From Pezizomycotina sp. ARF18 (lineage: Eukaryota; Ascomycota), in assembly GCA_002224055.1 (NCBI GenBank), contig AZLU01000089.1, positions 67,170 to 131,169 on the forward strand: 64,000 nucleotides of DNA. The letters run 5' to 3'. The translations under genes were made by a program, and so were the position numbers. The notes beneath the pieces are model-generated. The model was not told where the DNA came from. It saw only the letters and a list, made by a program, of their open reading frames with translations, and made no database searches. Of the stretch, positions 35,313 to 48,470 are shown piece after piece. Numbering within the stretch: position 1 is the stretch's first letter; the number at the start of each line of letters is the position of its first letter.

Positions 35313-38300
35313 GATGCTTGTAGTTTTATGTATTGAAAGGAAGAGAAAGTAAGAATAGAGTGTTTACTCAAAACGAAACTGACAAAGGAAATGAGAAAGA
35401 AGATTCGTGAGAAGGAAAGGAAACAAAAGTTGATTTGCAAACCAGCGCAAAAGCGGACTGAATAATAAGGAAAATCGTTAGAAAAGGAAGAGAGGTTAAG
35501 ATGTGATGGAAAGGATGAGAGTGAGTCGATGTCTGGTTGAATGAAAACGAAAAGACGAGGTGGTTGCCGCCGGTCTTATATAGCTTTCTGGGGGTTGGGA
35601 TGTCGCGATGTGTGGTATCACCAGGAAATATACGACTCGGACGTGTCTCGCGTCGGCATGCGGCAGCGCGTATGAAGAGAACTTGAGAAAAATATTCCTT
35701 CAACATGAAGACGCTAGCTTGGAGAAACAAAATTACTTACGCCCCTATGAGGAGAAATGGAATCTCTACCACTCCGAAGAAGAAGAGCGGCGCGTAAGGT
35801 TAGTCGCGCCGAACTTTAGTAAATTTGCTGCTATTCCTGGCTGCCGGGTTCGTTTGTTTCTGAAAATAGATAGAGTTCAAAGATTGGAGTATCAGCGTTA
35901 TCGATACGACAGGAATCCAATCTAACGAAGCTTTCCACTAGGCCGTATTGACGAAAGTTTGAAACGCGGTATGCGCTCGTGGGGTCAAGGAATATCGGAT
36001 GCCTAGTAGGAAAGATACACTGGAGTCCGTAGTCTAGGACGAAGATCAAAGCGTCTATGAAGATTCATAGTCTGGGCCTGTAGAAGCTGATAACCTAGAG
36101 CTAATAGCCGCCAGCAGGTTAAGGCTAAATATTGTTTCAACAGAAGAAATATCGCGAACATAATCGAGCTATCTCTCGAATTAGTATAGAACAGCGCTGT
36201 CATGGCGGCACTTTAAACTCAACGTTGGCATCCATAGCATTATAGGTGGAGTTAGGAAGATCCAGGTATTCAGTCGAACCACGTGGTGGACCTAATTATA
36301 GAAATGGTTTGGATACGTTATCCAGTTCCCCAGCTTTAGTACGTCTCCGGGGTTCTGGTAAGTCAGGTACTTTCATCCTCATCTTAATTTGAAACGATAG
36401 ACCTGGCCGAGAATCTGTAGGATGGTATTATGATTGGCTTTCCAGATCTCTTCATCGTCTCTTCTCGGAATAGGGCATGTTTCTGCAACCTCTGCTAAAG
36501 GATGGCTAAATTTAATTCTCCTACGTGTAATGCCTGCACGGCCTGCCTCCCTGGCCGGTCTCCTAGGAAGGCTGCATTGCATTGCATTACATACATGCAG
36601 GTCTTTATATTACGCGACCTGCAGACGACAATAATTTTCCATTAATATTTGCGGCGTGAGGATCACAAGAAAAGGCTGAACAATCCTATTGATGCGAATT
36701 TTTGCCGTCACAGGTCTAAGCGCGGGAGTTGTCTGATTGGCTAAGCGCCAACGCTCAGCAGGGATCCGAGGTGGTTCTAATCAAATTAGGTTTTACGAAG
36801 AACCCCCAGCGCTTACTGACGTGCAGCCTTCCCTGTAAGTGTAAGGTGGGTTAAAATCTTACGACTTCGACCACTAGAATACAGGGCTGTGACTATTATT
36901 ATCCTAAGATCATATATCACACTCCCAGCCGAATTGCTGAGGTGTATACTATAAGTACTGTCACAGTTTTATACTATTTAACAGACGTTATAACGATCGA
37001 ATTACTCAATACGTAGCCTCCAGAAATTTCATGTTTCTCGAGTATCATATATGCAACGGATCCATATCTACTCACGCAAGTAGTTCCGCGTGAGATTGCT
37101 CTGGGTGTTGTTTGTTTACTATATTCGCTTCAGGCGCTCATAAACCCGCTAAGGAATAAGCTCACGTTATTACGGCATCATTGCACCAATCATCAATGTT
37201 TCTTAAAACCAGACTTAAATTCTCGGCTCTGCATGATACAATCAACGTACTGATCATTCATCTTGCGTCTACCCATGCTATTGTTATTATAAGGATTATG
37301 CGCATTCTGGCCTCATGCGATCCTACGCGCTCCGTGTGAGTCGTAAGTATGAGCAACGCTGTCACGAATATTTGTGCCCACCAGTTTCGGTCTTGGTACG
37401 CTATACAGGCTAGCAGAAAATATACAGATTATGAGGCACATAGATATATTACACAAGGGAGGGAATAGATGAGAGAAAATTTCTTTGGTGCCGGAATTAG
37501 ATTATAAAATTATAGCCGGAATGATTCCGGGTGATGAACATATTTTTTTTAACAAAGTCCAGCGAGACCGGCTTTCCAACGTAGTTAAACCGTCATAAAC
37601 TTAGATTCGAGATTGCCTGGGGAAAACAAAAAAATCTTCTCAAGGCGAATTTGAAGAGAAGCATGGATGATAGCTATGAGGCAATCTTTTATTTCAGAAA
37701 GCGAGGTTAATAGCTTATAAGTCTTCATTTTCCGTCCTTCTTTTCGTTCGTCGCTTTCGTGAAGATTTTATCGCCGGAGTGTTGAGTGCTTCCATCAATT
37801 TACTCTACTTTGAAATCCTACAATGGTACGGCCATACCTCAGGCTTAAAAAGATGAAGTTCCTTTAGCTACCCTACGAACGCCGCCCTTCTGGGTCTTGC
37901 ATACATCCTCAACCTGACCGGCTGCGTGAGCGGGATCAACGATGTCCCCAGCCGCCACCTCTCCGCCGATCGTACAAGGATCAACTGGATGTCAGACAAG
38001 TGGAACAAGGCCAGCGCGAGCTACGACCTTGATTCTCTTCGGCGATGGATTCGGATATCTCCGAGTGGAAAGAAAGATATTTTCGGCGAATTCGCGGATG
38101 GAAACATTCGACTTCATCGAAACTATCAAGAGTTTGGTCGGGCACGATAGTGCTTAGAAGCCGGTGGTGGCTAGAAGCAGGAAATCCTTATATTGCTTGA
38201 GGGCTAACTACTAGATCAATAGATTTCGGGATTCCTTTGGTCAATAGTGGAAATAACTTCGTCCAATCTCGCGAAGTGTTTTCAACGCTAGCCTGTCTAG

Positions 38301-38640
38301 AATCGCCCCTGAATGCTCGCGGTCGGTTGCGACTTTGTGATCAAATTAATCGAAGAAGCCAAAACTGATTTCTAATCTTACGACTTGTGGACATTCTCCT
38401 AATCTAGTACGATGCGTTCATCACAGAGATCAATGACCAGGGCTTTTAGCATCTTTTTTTTCTAGGCGTTGAAGTTCAAAATAATTTATTTATTTATTTA
38501 TTTATTTTTTTTTTTGTTTGTATGGTAAAGTGCTCATTTTTGCAATTTTTGTGCTGTTTTTCGAGGTGTCGGGCGCCCTCTCACCTCGGTAAGTACTGGA
38601 ATACTGGAAAAAAGCACCCACGCTAAATACCCTGGGTCAA
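35313..38640. other. long intergenic stretch, no firm gene
   Basis: Two weak coding hints. Minus-strand 36203-35831 carries frames reading NLHRRFDLRPRLRTPVYLS and IFLDPTSAYRVSNFRQYG. Plus-strand 37865-38157 reads ALLGLAYILNLTGCVSGIND, then SADRTRINWMSDKWNKAS. Neither has a family likeness or clear boundaries. 36240-37780 shows nothing that I can interpret. Confidence 0.45.
38485..38515 (+). repeat. TTTA microsatellite passing into poly-T
   Basis: About five TTTA units run directly into a T run, upstream of the DUF6604-like gene. Confidence 0.85.
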
Positions 38641-39508
38641 AATCACCAGTTCAGGCATTCGCGTTTACAAGAAACCTACACTTACACCACCTACAAGAAA
38701 CGTACCGATAACGTCGCGAAATACCTCGAGGAAACGGCAAAGAAATCGGATACAAGATTGAGCCGCGTGGAAGCGCGACCACCGCCGGCAATGCCTCGCT
38801 TGAAGGAATTACAACGCCCTCATCATCGTATCGGATCGAATCGCCCCTGCTCATCGAGTACGCAACAGCAATCCTAGACGCGAAGTCGCTACGTGTCACC
38901 ATGCCGAAATCTGTTATCTCGACATCGAAGAGTCATTGTATTTGCGGCGACGCGCTGCTCGGTTCCATTCTCAATCTCCGGCCTCACTGACGAAGGAGGG
39001 CGCGATCGCAGGGCACGATTATTTCATCGAAGTACTTGAAAGTGTTCTTAATCTGTTGGAGCCCTGCTCCGAAGGGTAGTACAGAAGACTGAGGAAGTGG
39101 GCAAGGGCGAAGCGATTCAAGGGCAAGACAGGTTGACGAGCAGGTTCGAAGGATTAAATGTGCAAGACACGGTCGCGGAAGACCAACCCACATCGCAGAA
39201 GCGCGCCAGGCCGTCTCCCACAAAGAAGCCTAAGACGACATCCATCAATGAAGAAGCCGAGATTGGTCTGGCCGCGTTCTGCCTATTCGAAGACCTCAAC
39301 ATGGTGCGGAGCTTTGTTAAACGAGTTTGGCAGGAATACAATAACATTGTGAGGACGGCACGGATCTCATGACGGCATCACTGATCACCAACACCGCCAT
39401 CGATCTTGTCCGGCGAATGGACGAAGACTTAAGACGAACTTTCCAGCACCAAAGTCTTACTACGATATCTTCGAGCTCATCCGATCCATCTTCACTAGGA
39501 GGCAATAA
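38641..39508 (+). CDS. DUF6604-like protein, N-terminal domain, 5' end uncertain
   Basis: The order of motifs fits DUF6604 proteins of Pezizomycotina, whose role is unknown. First comes an aromatic/basic helix, LQETYTYTTYKKRTDNVAKY (about 38668), then LEETAKKSD, LLIEYATAILDAKSLRVT, DYFIEVLESVLNLLEP (about 39018) and a Lys/Pro-rich linker (PSPTKKPKT). Most telling are GLAAFCLFEDLNMVRSFVKR (about 39270) and LMTASLITNTAIDLVRRM (about 39368), followed by YYDIFELIRSIFTRRQ and a stop at 39506-39508. The pieces lie in several frames. No good start codon precedes the first motif, so an upstream exon or the true start is missing from my reading. The 3' end overlaps the 3' end of the minus-strand gene beside it. 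Confidence 0.5.
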
Positions 39509-40975
39509 CTTCCCCTTCCTCCCGGAAAGACCCTTTTTCTCCTTCTTGCTTGCATCCTCGAGGGCTTCGGCGTGGGTTTCCCTGCACCCTTTTCTTTCCA
39601 GGTGGTGATGTCATGCCAAGGAGCTTGCGTCTACGGGGCTCCCAGAACTCCAAGATTTCAGCCTCCTTTAGAGGTCTGAGTTTCTGTTCTCACGGGTCAT
39701 CAGTGTCTTCAAGATGCTTTGGAGCCTTTTTTTCTGGAGAGCAAGTTAGCCAAGCACGAAATAGGAGACTATATAACAACGCAACTGCAATAGTAATACT
39801 TACTATAGTCAGCCTTGGCCTCAAGCTCCGGGTCCGGTCGCATAATGCTCAGAAACCGTTCTTTCTGGGACGTTTCCTTAGCCTCTCGCCCCCCATCTTT
39901 ATCTCCCAGCCTCTTCATCCGAGTTAGTGCCTTTCTAGCTTCTCTGCTCCTCAAAACCATGCCGGTGAACGCTAGATTGACCGGCTCACAAGCGCGGGCG
40001 CTCGGATCGGTCGAAAAGTCGCCGTCGGAGTAGCCAAGGATAATGCGTTGACCGTTCAAGTTAGGACTTTAAATTTTGCAAGCTATTTGTGCACATTATG
40101 TCAGCGTGAAATTAATGATAATTGTCAATGCAAAGTAGAGGGCAATGATCTACGATCGTGAAATTACAGGGCGTAAAGCGATGTGACCACGACGAGTTGT
40201 AATCAACCAAACCGCCTGAAGTCGAATAAACTTAAGGGAACAAAATATTTGGATCGGGGCGATCGCACCGAAGAACTGAGCTCCCGCGACAGCCAGTCGG
40301 ATTTTGCCCGTCCCCGTCATCTCTTTGGTCGGCCCCACAGATAGGTTTCTCAATTTTTTCAAATCGAGCTTTTATTTCTGCTCGAGGGCCCGACAACTTG
40401 ATTGCGCGGGGAGCCTGATCATCTCCTGGCTCTTCATCGTCTTCTTCCAAAGTCGGAAACACGATCGAGCCTGCTCTGGGCTCTGCCCGTAGAACCAAGT
40501 CCAGCTGTGGATAGTTATGTTTAGGTTTCTGTAACTCCGCGTTCCGCCAGAATTGAGAAGCCCGGCGCCCTCCGGGTTGATAATCTGGTGGTGGATGGAG
40601 TATGAGTCCTCGCCATCTGGCCGGCCATACCACCATTTACTCCCGCGAGTTCCTCTTCTTTCAGGGGAACTTGCGCCGTATTACGGCCCATATGCGCATG
40701 ACGTCTAGAACTCGGTATAAGCTCGATTTCTTTGCCTTCTTCATGAGCGGCAACTGTACATAGCCCGAAGATGTTAGCTCTTTTTCTGTCAAATAGTTAG
40801 TTTAGGGACTTTTTTGCTACTTACGGTACCATGTTCCTCCCGTTTCGCCAGAAATCTTATGAACAGTTCTATAGTTTCTTGCGGAACTCGGGCAGCAATA
40901 AGGACAGGAAGAATACGCGCAGCGCGAAGATTAACCGTAGTCGCTGCCCATAAGAAGGCGCATGGTATGAGCTAG
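39495..40975 (-). CDS. unknown spliced protein convergent with the DUF6604-like gene
   Basis: At least three exons read on the minus strand. The first readable exon ends at 40825 (VNLRAARILPVLIAARVPQE, IELFIRFLAKREEHGT), then an intron runs 40824-40754. The next block has EGKEIELIPSSRRHAHMG, YQPGGRRASQFWRNAEL, YPQLDLVLRAEPRAGSIVF and an acidic stretch EEDDEEPGDD. A block at 40050-39805 carries IILGYSDGDFSTDPSARAC and a Lys/Glu-rich helix, with a GTAAGT donor at about 39803. The last block, EAEILEFWEPRRRKLLG, ends with a stop at 39495-39497. No domain is recognised. The charged, partly disordered C-terminus suggests a nuclear or regulatory protein, but that is a guess. The 5' end is uncertain. 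Confidence 0.45.
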
Positions 40976-43413
40976 CTTCGTAGTTTCATGGTGCTATCGC
41001 TCCTTGTCCCTGTCCTGGTCAGTCCTCGATAGTAAGACAGAGCTAGATTCAACTGAAGCAATGAACTTAGAGCTGAAGTGGATTCTATAAGTGAATGAAA
41101 GGGGTGACACCAAACGAAACTTCACTTTGCTTTCAAAGTGTTGAAATCTTACAATGATAAATGCTCAAATGATGACCATTATTTATAGACGAACACATAA
41201 AGCGCTAGACAAGATCAGTGTTTCCTAACGAAACATTCTAGGCTAAGAAACTTGAGATATGTTTCATAAGTACGTGTTTATAGTATCATAGAGGTTTTGT
41301 GTTCATACCAGTCCAGACGCCAACGAGTGAAACATATTACAAGCTAGTTGTGAATCATAACGATTATAAAAGGGACATTATGAAAACCCAACCTTAGGGT
41401 TTTTCGACGAGAAATTAACTCCAAGATATGATGATCTGATTACAGCAAATACACGGTCAGACATAAAGTTCTAGACCCCGCCACAGAACGCGGAACCTCG
41501 GACTAAGATAATGAAGAAAGAAAACAATGTTACCTCCGTATGCGTAGCCTGCAGTTGCGATAATACCGGAATATAAGTTGGAGCATCAATATATATATTC
41601 TTTTAATATGTAATTCGTGACCAGCGTGGAGAAAGAATTGTAAGGACAGCTGCCTAGACGTTCTAAGATTCTCCGATGATGGTGGATGTAGAGCTTGAAA
41701 CCTTATGAGGATATACGGACGGCATAGAGATATATTAGAAGATACTAGTATTTGAGACAACAGCTAATTGTCGAAATTCACATTGCTTTTCTTCGTATCT
41801 CTAGAGAATTAATAATAGTAGCTTGATTGGTGAAAACACGCCGGGTCCAAACTGAGAGTTATTTGATTTCATCATAACCGCTTCAGTCTAGAGCATCCTG
41901 AATTTCACGCACAAATCTGCCATCTACAAAGTTATATGTATAATTACCAAACAGTCTGGCTATTCCGTCCGTCGATCTAGACACTCCAGGAAGTCGTCAA
42001 GATTGCTATCCTGATAGTAGGCTAAGAATCCGGCGAGCCCTTCAAGATTTCCGAAACTGCTCTCTTTACTATTGGACACAGGATGAACCGAGTTGCCTGC
42101 ACCCAAATCAGATTCCACGATATACGTTCGGGGGCTGACGGCAAGTACAACACAGACAAGCTCGTTCAACCATACAAGAGCTATGATCACGCGCCAATAA
42201 TTACACATTTTTTCTCTAGGGCGCCGTTTCTTTTTGCGTTACGATATCTAATCTTGACCTGAAAATTTCCAGTGTATCTCGAGGGAAAAAGTTTGCGCGA
42301 TGTCGATATCGGCCTTCAAGTTCCATCGCCCGGAGAAATACCGTCGTTATACGCGGAAAATTGAGTTGAGATATTCACCTGAAGAAATATTATGTGAGAC
42401 CACGATAGCGTTCCTTGTCTAGCTCGTTCTCGAAGACATATTTTCAAAGACACACTATAAGTCTGGATCTCGCGCTATCTAACAATGTCTCGGATACTAC
42501 TTAATAACAAAATTAATGCGATAATTTCTTGGCTTAGAAATGTGCCAATGAGCGGTATAGCTTAACAAAGTGGCCTCCCTGAACCTTTCTTGAGATGTTA
42601 ATTTGCAACGTATATACATTAGCATTGCGCCACAGCATGCTCGAGAAACTGAGCTTGCTGAGTTGGATCTGGTACTTTTATGGAAGGAATTGATTTATAC
42701 CGGAATTTCCAGGCTGAATGCTAAATCGTTCAAAAAGAGATGTTGAATTGACAACTAGAATTCGGGGGCTACGCTAAATCGCTAGCATAAAGCGCCTCTC
42801 TGGAATCAAGCTAGGACAGTCAGTATGTCCTATTACCATAAAGGCGTCTTGCCGGGTACATTGCAGCTAATTATTAGTTATCAGCATGGTAGGATCCTCT
42901 GACATGGTTAACATTCGAAACTGTTGCCTTTGATTGCGGTGTACCGCCTTCTGAAGTAGTATGCTACCTGCCGACCGCAGACTTGAGCGGGTTGTACATG
43001 TTCGCTTTAACCGCAGCGCCATCGAAACGCGTTGGGGCTCTATTAAAAGGAACACCGCCCATTGTGTCGCGGCTATTATAGCTGCGCATCTTTATGCGCT
43101 ATCACCATTTTGGCCAGCATGGCTTTGACAGAAACGTTGTTGCCTTTGAAATCTTGACAATAATCCAAATTTATAAGCTGCGAGGTTCCCCGCCCGTGAG
43201 AAACCTATCCGTAGGGTTCAGATCAATACGCCTTACATTATCTTCGCTATTCAATTCCAAGAAAACATTAACATCTTCTACTGTACAGTCAAATCATCGT
43301 TCGACAGCTCATGCTCTTCTATTTTCAGCTTTTTACCCCCTCGTAATCCAAATTCTTACTTAAACCTAAACTTACTCTCAAACGTCCAACCCATATCCGA
43401 CGACTCTCGAAAG
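40976..43413. other. intergenic, one possible small secreted or membrane protein
   Basis: AT-rich with few long frames. A minus-strand frame at 42208-41960 starts MCNYWRVIIALVWLNELVCV, a signal-peptide-like or single-helix start, and runs 82 codons to a stop. It could be a small secreted protein, but nothing else supports it. The remainder shows no gene. Confidence 0.4.
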
Positions 43414-44160
43414 ATGCTCCAGTGCACAGCCCGCACGGTATTTGCGCTTGTGGTTCTGCTCCGGCAGGTTGTACCCATCGAAGGCGCAAGTCAGCGTGGA
43501 GGATCTCCTATCGACAACCTACCTTCGCTCATAAAACGCACAACCAAAGAAATGGAACGATTGGGATACCCGCAATTTGACCAGAATCTCATCGATGCAC
43601 TTCCACCTAGTGACCGGATGAAATGCAACTACTGCCGGTGCGTACATGTTGCGAAGTCAGGCTCGGAGAGAGAGGTCAAGCATTGCGACGGCGCTGGATA
43701 TGACATTTCGGATTCATTCGGACTAGACGAGCAGTGGAGAACGGAAAACGGATTTATAGGGGAGGGGCAATCGAGTGGTGCAAAAGACACATGGGCTATC
43801 GCTGTTCCCCCAAGGAACAGAAGCAGCCAGTTCACAAGAAAACAAAAGGCGGAAGGCCCTATGCGACGCGAACACGAAAGAGCCGCCGGTAGAAGCTTGC
43901 AAATGCGATTGCGTTAGAGGTAAGGTTCGATGTTCGCCTAGGGTTTGGAAGTTTGTTACTGGTCAACATACCACACATGGTGGTAAGCGAGAAGGGGGAT
44001 AAGCCGGGAAGGTATCGATGCGCAATGCGGTAAGATTTGCCGGTGCCCTCCTCCTCGTCCACCAAGCGTATGGAAAGCTAAAGGTAAAATCGAGCCCTTC
44101 CCTGCGTCAGACTCGAATAATCCGATGGCTTTAGGCAATCTGGTAGCTCACGATAATTGA
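43414..44160 (+). CDS. secreted protein with three cysteine modules (C-x-C type)
   Basis: ATG 43414 gives a hydrophobic signal peptide (MLQCTARTVFALVVLLRQVV). Three modules follow: KCNYCRCVHV with a later KHC (about 43620), ACKCDCVRGKVRCSPRVWKF (about 43900) and QCGKICRCPPP then PPSVWKAKGK (about 44020-44090), ending NLVAHDN with a stop at 44158-44160. Each module has a CxC core; the second and third end in P-x-x-W-K. The modules lie in different frames, with breaks near 43860 and 43990. The gene at 52818 carries the same modules, so the pair looks like a local family of secreted cysteine-rich proteins, perhaps effector-like or wall-associated. No known domain is recognised. Confidence 0.55.
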
Positions 44161-44530
44161 GTTATTATCTCTTGCTCTCTTCCCTATGTCAAACTCGGAC
44201 CTCATAATCAATGGATTCACTCCGCTAAATTGGAGAATCCGGAAATCTAAGGAGCTAGATGAAGAGGAGGAGGAGATTTAACATCACCTACCGCGTTATG
44301 TTCTTGTCTGTTTCAACGCGTATCCAATTCAGATCGGCTGCGATCGTCTGTACATTATATCGCTTCTATACTATGACTTTTCTCCATCTCAAAAATTCAG
44401 TTACTTCTTGGAATTTACAAATTCTTCTCATTCTCGAAATATGCCGGATATATAAAAATTACCATACGAGATATTTGAATGAAGAAAATAGAAGGTCTAA
44501 TACATCAGAAATAAACAACAAGCCAAATAA
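44161..44530. other. short intergenic stretch between convergent genes
   Basis: About 370 bp between two converging 3' ends. No gene is seen. Confidence 0.6.
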
Positions 44531-46284
44531 TCAAATACCGCTCAGCCGATGCCCATCATCAAACCACTTCTCAATGTCCTGGTACGGCCAGCACTTGTCA
44601 AACAAATGTAAGCTCGGCATCCTCCACAGATCAACCTTGATATCCGAAATAATATCGATATCCAGATAAACATGCTCATCCAGCTCAATATTAAAATTAA
44701 CGCCCTCGCACCCGTTGATCGGCTGGAAGCCCTTCTTCAGATTGCCATCGCCGTCCAAAACAGCAGTCCAATCAACCTCCGCTTTCGCCTGTACGTACGC
44801 CTCATTCATCAGCGAGAAGCCCTTGTTCATGTTAAACGCCTCGATACCCAAGTGGAGACCGAAGCGTACCCCGCGCGTGCCGTCGCCGCTATGTCCGCCT
44901 CGATCTTCGCGAAGGGAGACCATGTCGGCTTCGACCACTGGCTCATGCTCTTCTTGTGGTCGTCGATATCGATGACTACTTTGACGCTGTCCCACTTGAT
45001 GTCACCGCCCATACTTATCGTGCCCGTCGTGCTCAGTTGCATATTCAGGAATGGTATAACGTCGAAGCTCGGGCCGATAGTCACGACGCCGCCGAGAGAA
45101 AGCCCTGGTAGGCCGACAGATAAGGTTTGGCTGATCTCTGCCATGAGTTTAGCACGGTCGGCATCGGAGTGGAGGCTTTTGTACAGCTCTAATGCGATCT
45201 CGAGATGTCCGTAGAGATCGTCGGAGCCGACGACAACGTTACCGGAGATCAGGTGCTTGATGTCCCACGCGATGTGACCGGACGTCGTAATATGACCCCC
45301 CAGACCGCAGGATTTACAGTAGACGCGGAAGTCGTTCTGAGGGTTACGCCAGAAGGTTATGTCTTGCCGAAGGAAGCCGGGTAGGGCAAAAGTCTTGTTG
45401 AAGTCGATGGATTCGGCTACAACGACCATGAGTCTGTCAGAATGCGCAATCTGTATAGAATGGATCTCTCTCTAGATTACTCTGACTTACTATGTCTTTT
45501 CCCGTTGCTAACGACAGGTTGGCTCGGCGTATCGCTTGCGGCTAGCGCCTGGACATCCACGCGACTAGGTAAGGAAGCGAAGGTCGGCCATGCATCATCA
45601 TCCGGAGGTCCTCCGAAGCCGGAGTACGGTCTCATTTCTCCAGGTCCGTATTTCTTGTTATCATGCACGTCTTTCGCCTCCTGGTGGTCCTTCCCCCATC
45701 CAGCTTCGTAGGCCAGGAGAGAATCTTCGATCTCAACCTCTTTATAAGGGAAAGTAATGGTTTTCGCATCGTTTTCGATGGTACCGCTGCCGCTAAGTTT
45801 CTTCAGATGGAACTCAGTCTCCTCTCCGCAGTTCTCACCGTACGCGTCGAGAAGAACCACGCCAGCCTTCCATTTACTCTTCGCGGCATTGAACGAATCA
45901 TCGCCGTCGAAGGTTATGCTAACCTTATCGTTAGACTCCGAGCAGGCGCACTTGACAATGGTGTCAGCGCCATCGAGTCCCACCGTCGGATCGTGGAATA
46001 TAAACTGCAGTTGTCCGTTGACCGGTACTTGATCGTCGATAGCGTCAGAGGGATCGCCGAGATACACGTTCAGCGATGTGGAGGGGTAAGGCGGTCGAGG
46101 GACTTGGAGTTGCCTGAAAATATGGGGAGGAGGACTGTGTGTTTTATAGCGGCATACTCCTCTTCCGTGTACGGGATATTATCTGTTCTCGCGTTTGGGC
46201 TGGGGCACGCGGTTTTACGGACAGGGGCACAGCGAAGACCGTCGTGGAGAGCAGTAAGGTTGCTGCTGTAATCGAGTAACGCAT
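44531..46284 (-). CDS. secreted protein with DUF7029- and DUF7223-like domains
   Basis: ATG 46284 opens a signal peptide (MRYSITAATLLLSTTVFA). The first domain (46067-45480) has VKCACSESNDKVSITFDG, FNAAKSKWKAGVVLLDAYGE and NCGEETEFHL, the pattern of fungal secreted DUF7029 proteins. After an intron of about 45 bp (donor GTAAGT near 45480) comes the second domain: YCKSCGLGGHITTSGHIAWD, HLISGNVVVGSDDLYGHLEI, a long alternating hydrophobic region and GCEGVNFNIELDEHVYLDID, like DUF7223. It ends HRLSGI. Frame changes lie near 46140, around the intron, and near 44870. Family members are large secreted beta-rich proteins without a proven role. My family assignment is from memory of motif patterns and is moderate. 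Confidence 0.6.
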
Positions 46285-48470
46285 ATTGCTACAAAATATT
46301 CGATCTAATAGACCTAAACGTACATAAAATAGACGCAAATTGAGGAGAGATCTCGGTTTCCAGAAAGCATATTAAGAGTATCGTTCATGACCAGCTGGAC
46401 GTCTTATTGTTTATATACCTCATACAGTCACACTAATAGGTCATCATCAATCATCCGAACTCAAGGCCAACAATCGAAGGTGATAATATGAACCCACTGA
46501 GACTGGTTATCTTCTTGTTCCACACAAATCCTGTCCCGTTCCAGGGTCTGCCCGGCCCTGCCTCGTGTCTGATCATCATACTAAGAGATTGATACGCTCA
46601 ACATTCTTCTGATGGCCATGTTTCGCTTAGTTTACTATTAATTCTATCAGGATATTAAGGTTTCTTAGGATGTGCCGTAAGCTGCCTTCGTGACCGTTCG
46701 TTTCCGTCCATTAGTCTAAGACAGCGATCCGCTTTCCCTCAACAACGGTTTCCTCAACGAGGTTATTGTTCAGCGCTAGTGATCTTGGCTTATTTTCTCA
46801 CGAACCACGATCTCGCAACTGTATCCGAAAAGAAACAGATTCTACCGTTGTGATTCTGGAAGAAAAGGGAAGCTTCGATGCTTATGTATCGCCTGGCTAG
46901 GTAACTTAGAAACACTCCCGATAGAGAGAACGGAAAAAGTGGGGCTCATGGTTTCTACCCTTGCAGGCCTCCTTCCGTTTGGTGAGATTGACCAGCTTCC
47001 CCGCCGAGGTCGTTGTATTGTCTTGAGCCGCCCCGAGTTACCCTTCACGGTGACCAAGAAACGATGTCACAGTATCTCGCCTCTTTTCGTCGGATAGAGT
47101 GATACTTGAGCCCCAGATGTTTCTCGTTTGAAGTCGGGGTTCAGACTTATCTTATAAACCGTTCCCCGCCTTCCCTTTTTTCGTGCAACGTCTCCTCGAT
47201 TAGTTTACTCGGCTTTTGGTTCCTTATTTCGAACTATTCAATAATAATCCCATTATTTTAATTATATGGAGTCATAGAGGACAGTTCCCTATCTTCGGCA
47301 TGGCGCTAGGATGACGATGTGGGCGGTATTCTCAATTAGCATTCGCGCCGCGACTCCCGAGCAGACATTCAGATCTCATACTTAGCTTCGCCTGATGATT
47401 TGATTGAAACCTGAAGTCTGAAGAGTCATGTTATCTCGAACCTGCGTTCGAAAGGACACCCGGAAACAACTGTCTTTTTCACGCATAGAGCAAAAATATC
47501 GTGGCACGAGAGGCTTCGGCTTCTCCCCGCCCAATCGATAAAAAGGGGGCGTCTCAAAAGGCGAATCGCGACCCTTAGAACCAATAACTGAACAAAGCGA
47601 GAATAGAAGACGAGAGCTGTAAAAGTGGAGAACATCATGTACGAAGCTTCGGAACATTCTCTATTTCTGTCCTGCTGTCGTCATCGGGCTAAGAAGAAGA
47701 ATAATTCACAGATTCCGGTCGCCGGTGCCGGTTCACGGACCTCGATATCGCTAGATGAAGCTTGAGGGGATCGCGGAACCTGCCCAAGTATTTCGCTCAG
47801 AGAAATTGGCGTCCTTTACCACAGAGCCCACCATAAGCAAGTCGACAATTTCTCATGCCAATCTGGGGGATTTGGCGAGAACAGGATGTGGACAAAAGTC
47901 TGGCGTGTGGGGCCGAGTATTTGCATTGTATCTTTTTAACACGATCTTGGAAATTACTCAATTCAACGACGAGCTAGCAACGATACAGGTAACTGTACTT
48001 CGCAGTATGATAAATGTGATGCCCCACACCACCAGACTTTTGCCGACCTCCTGAACAAGAAAACAGGATGGCAGGATCGGTATTTCGCTCATGGTGCCAA
48101 ATGAGTGCCATTTCCGAGTCCATGATCGGCACCGCTAGTTGAACTAACGGGATGATCAAACAATAGACGAGAACAAATGGGAGAACAGAGCGGCGAGACG
48201 CGAGTCTGAGGAAAGCAAGAAAAGCAGCACGCGGTGGCCAAAAAAATTGCACACTTTTGAAAACCACATAATATAAAAAACCACCAAAAACCATCTGTAT
48301 CAATAACTTAATTCTAACGCCCTCCCTACGCAATAATAATAAAAATAATTAATTATTATCAGTTAACAGATTCTAAAGCTTTATTTTATATAATTATCTC
48401 TCAGCGGCCCTGCCTTCGTAAACTGGCATCAGAACGAAAAATACGTTCTCGTCAAGTTTATCGATATAGG
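46285..48470. other. intergenic, no gene seen
   Basis: Several frames of 60-119 codons occur (for example 47974-48333 on the minus strand, hydrophobic, and 47755-48054 on the plus strand). None shows a motif, start context or introns that would support a gene. Confidence 0.5.

Noticed and set aside
36240-37780. Possible RIP-degraded, AT-rich gene desert
   Set aside because: The composition is only moderately AT-rich by eye and no duplicated sequence or gene relic was recognised, so RIP cannot be claimed without computed indices.
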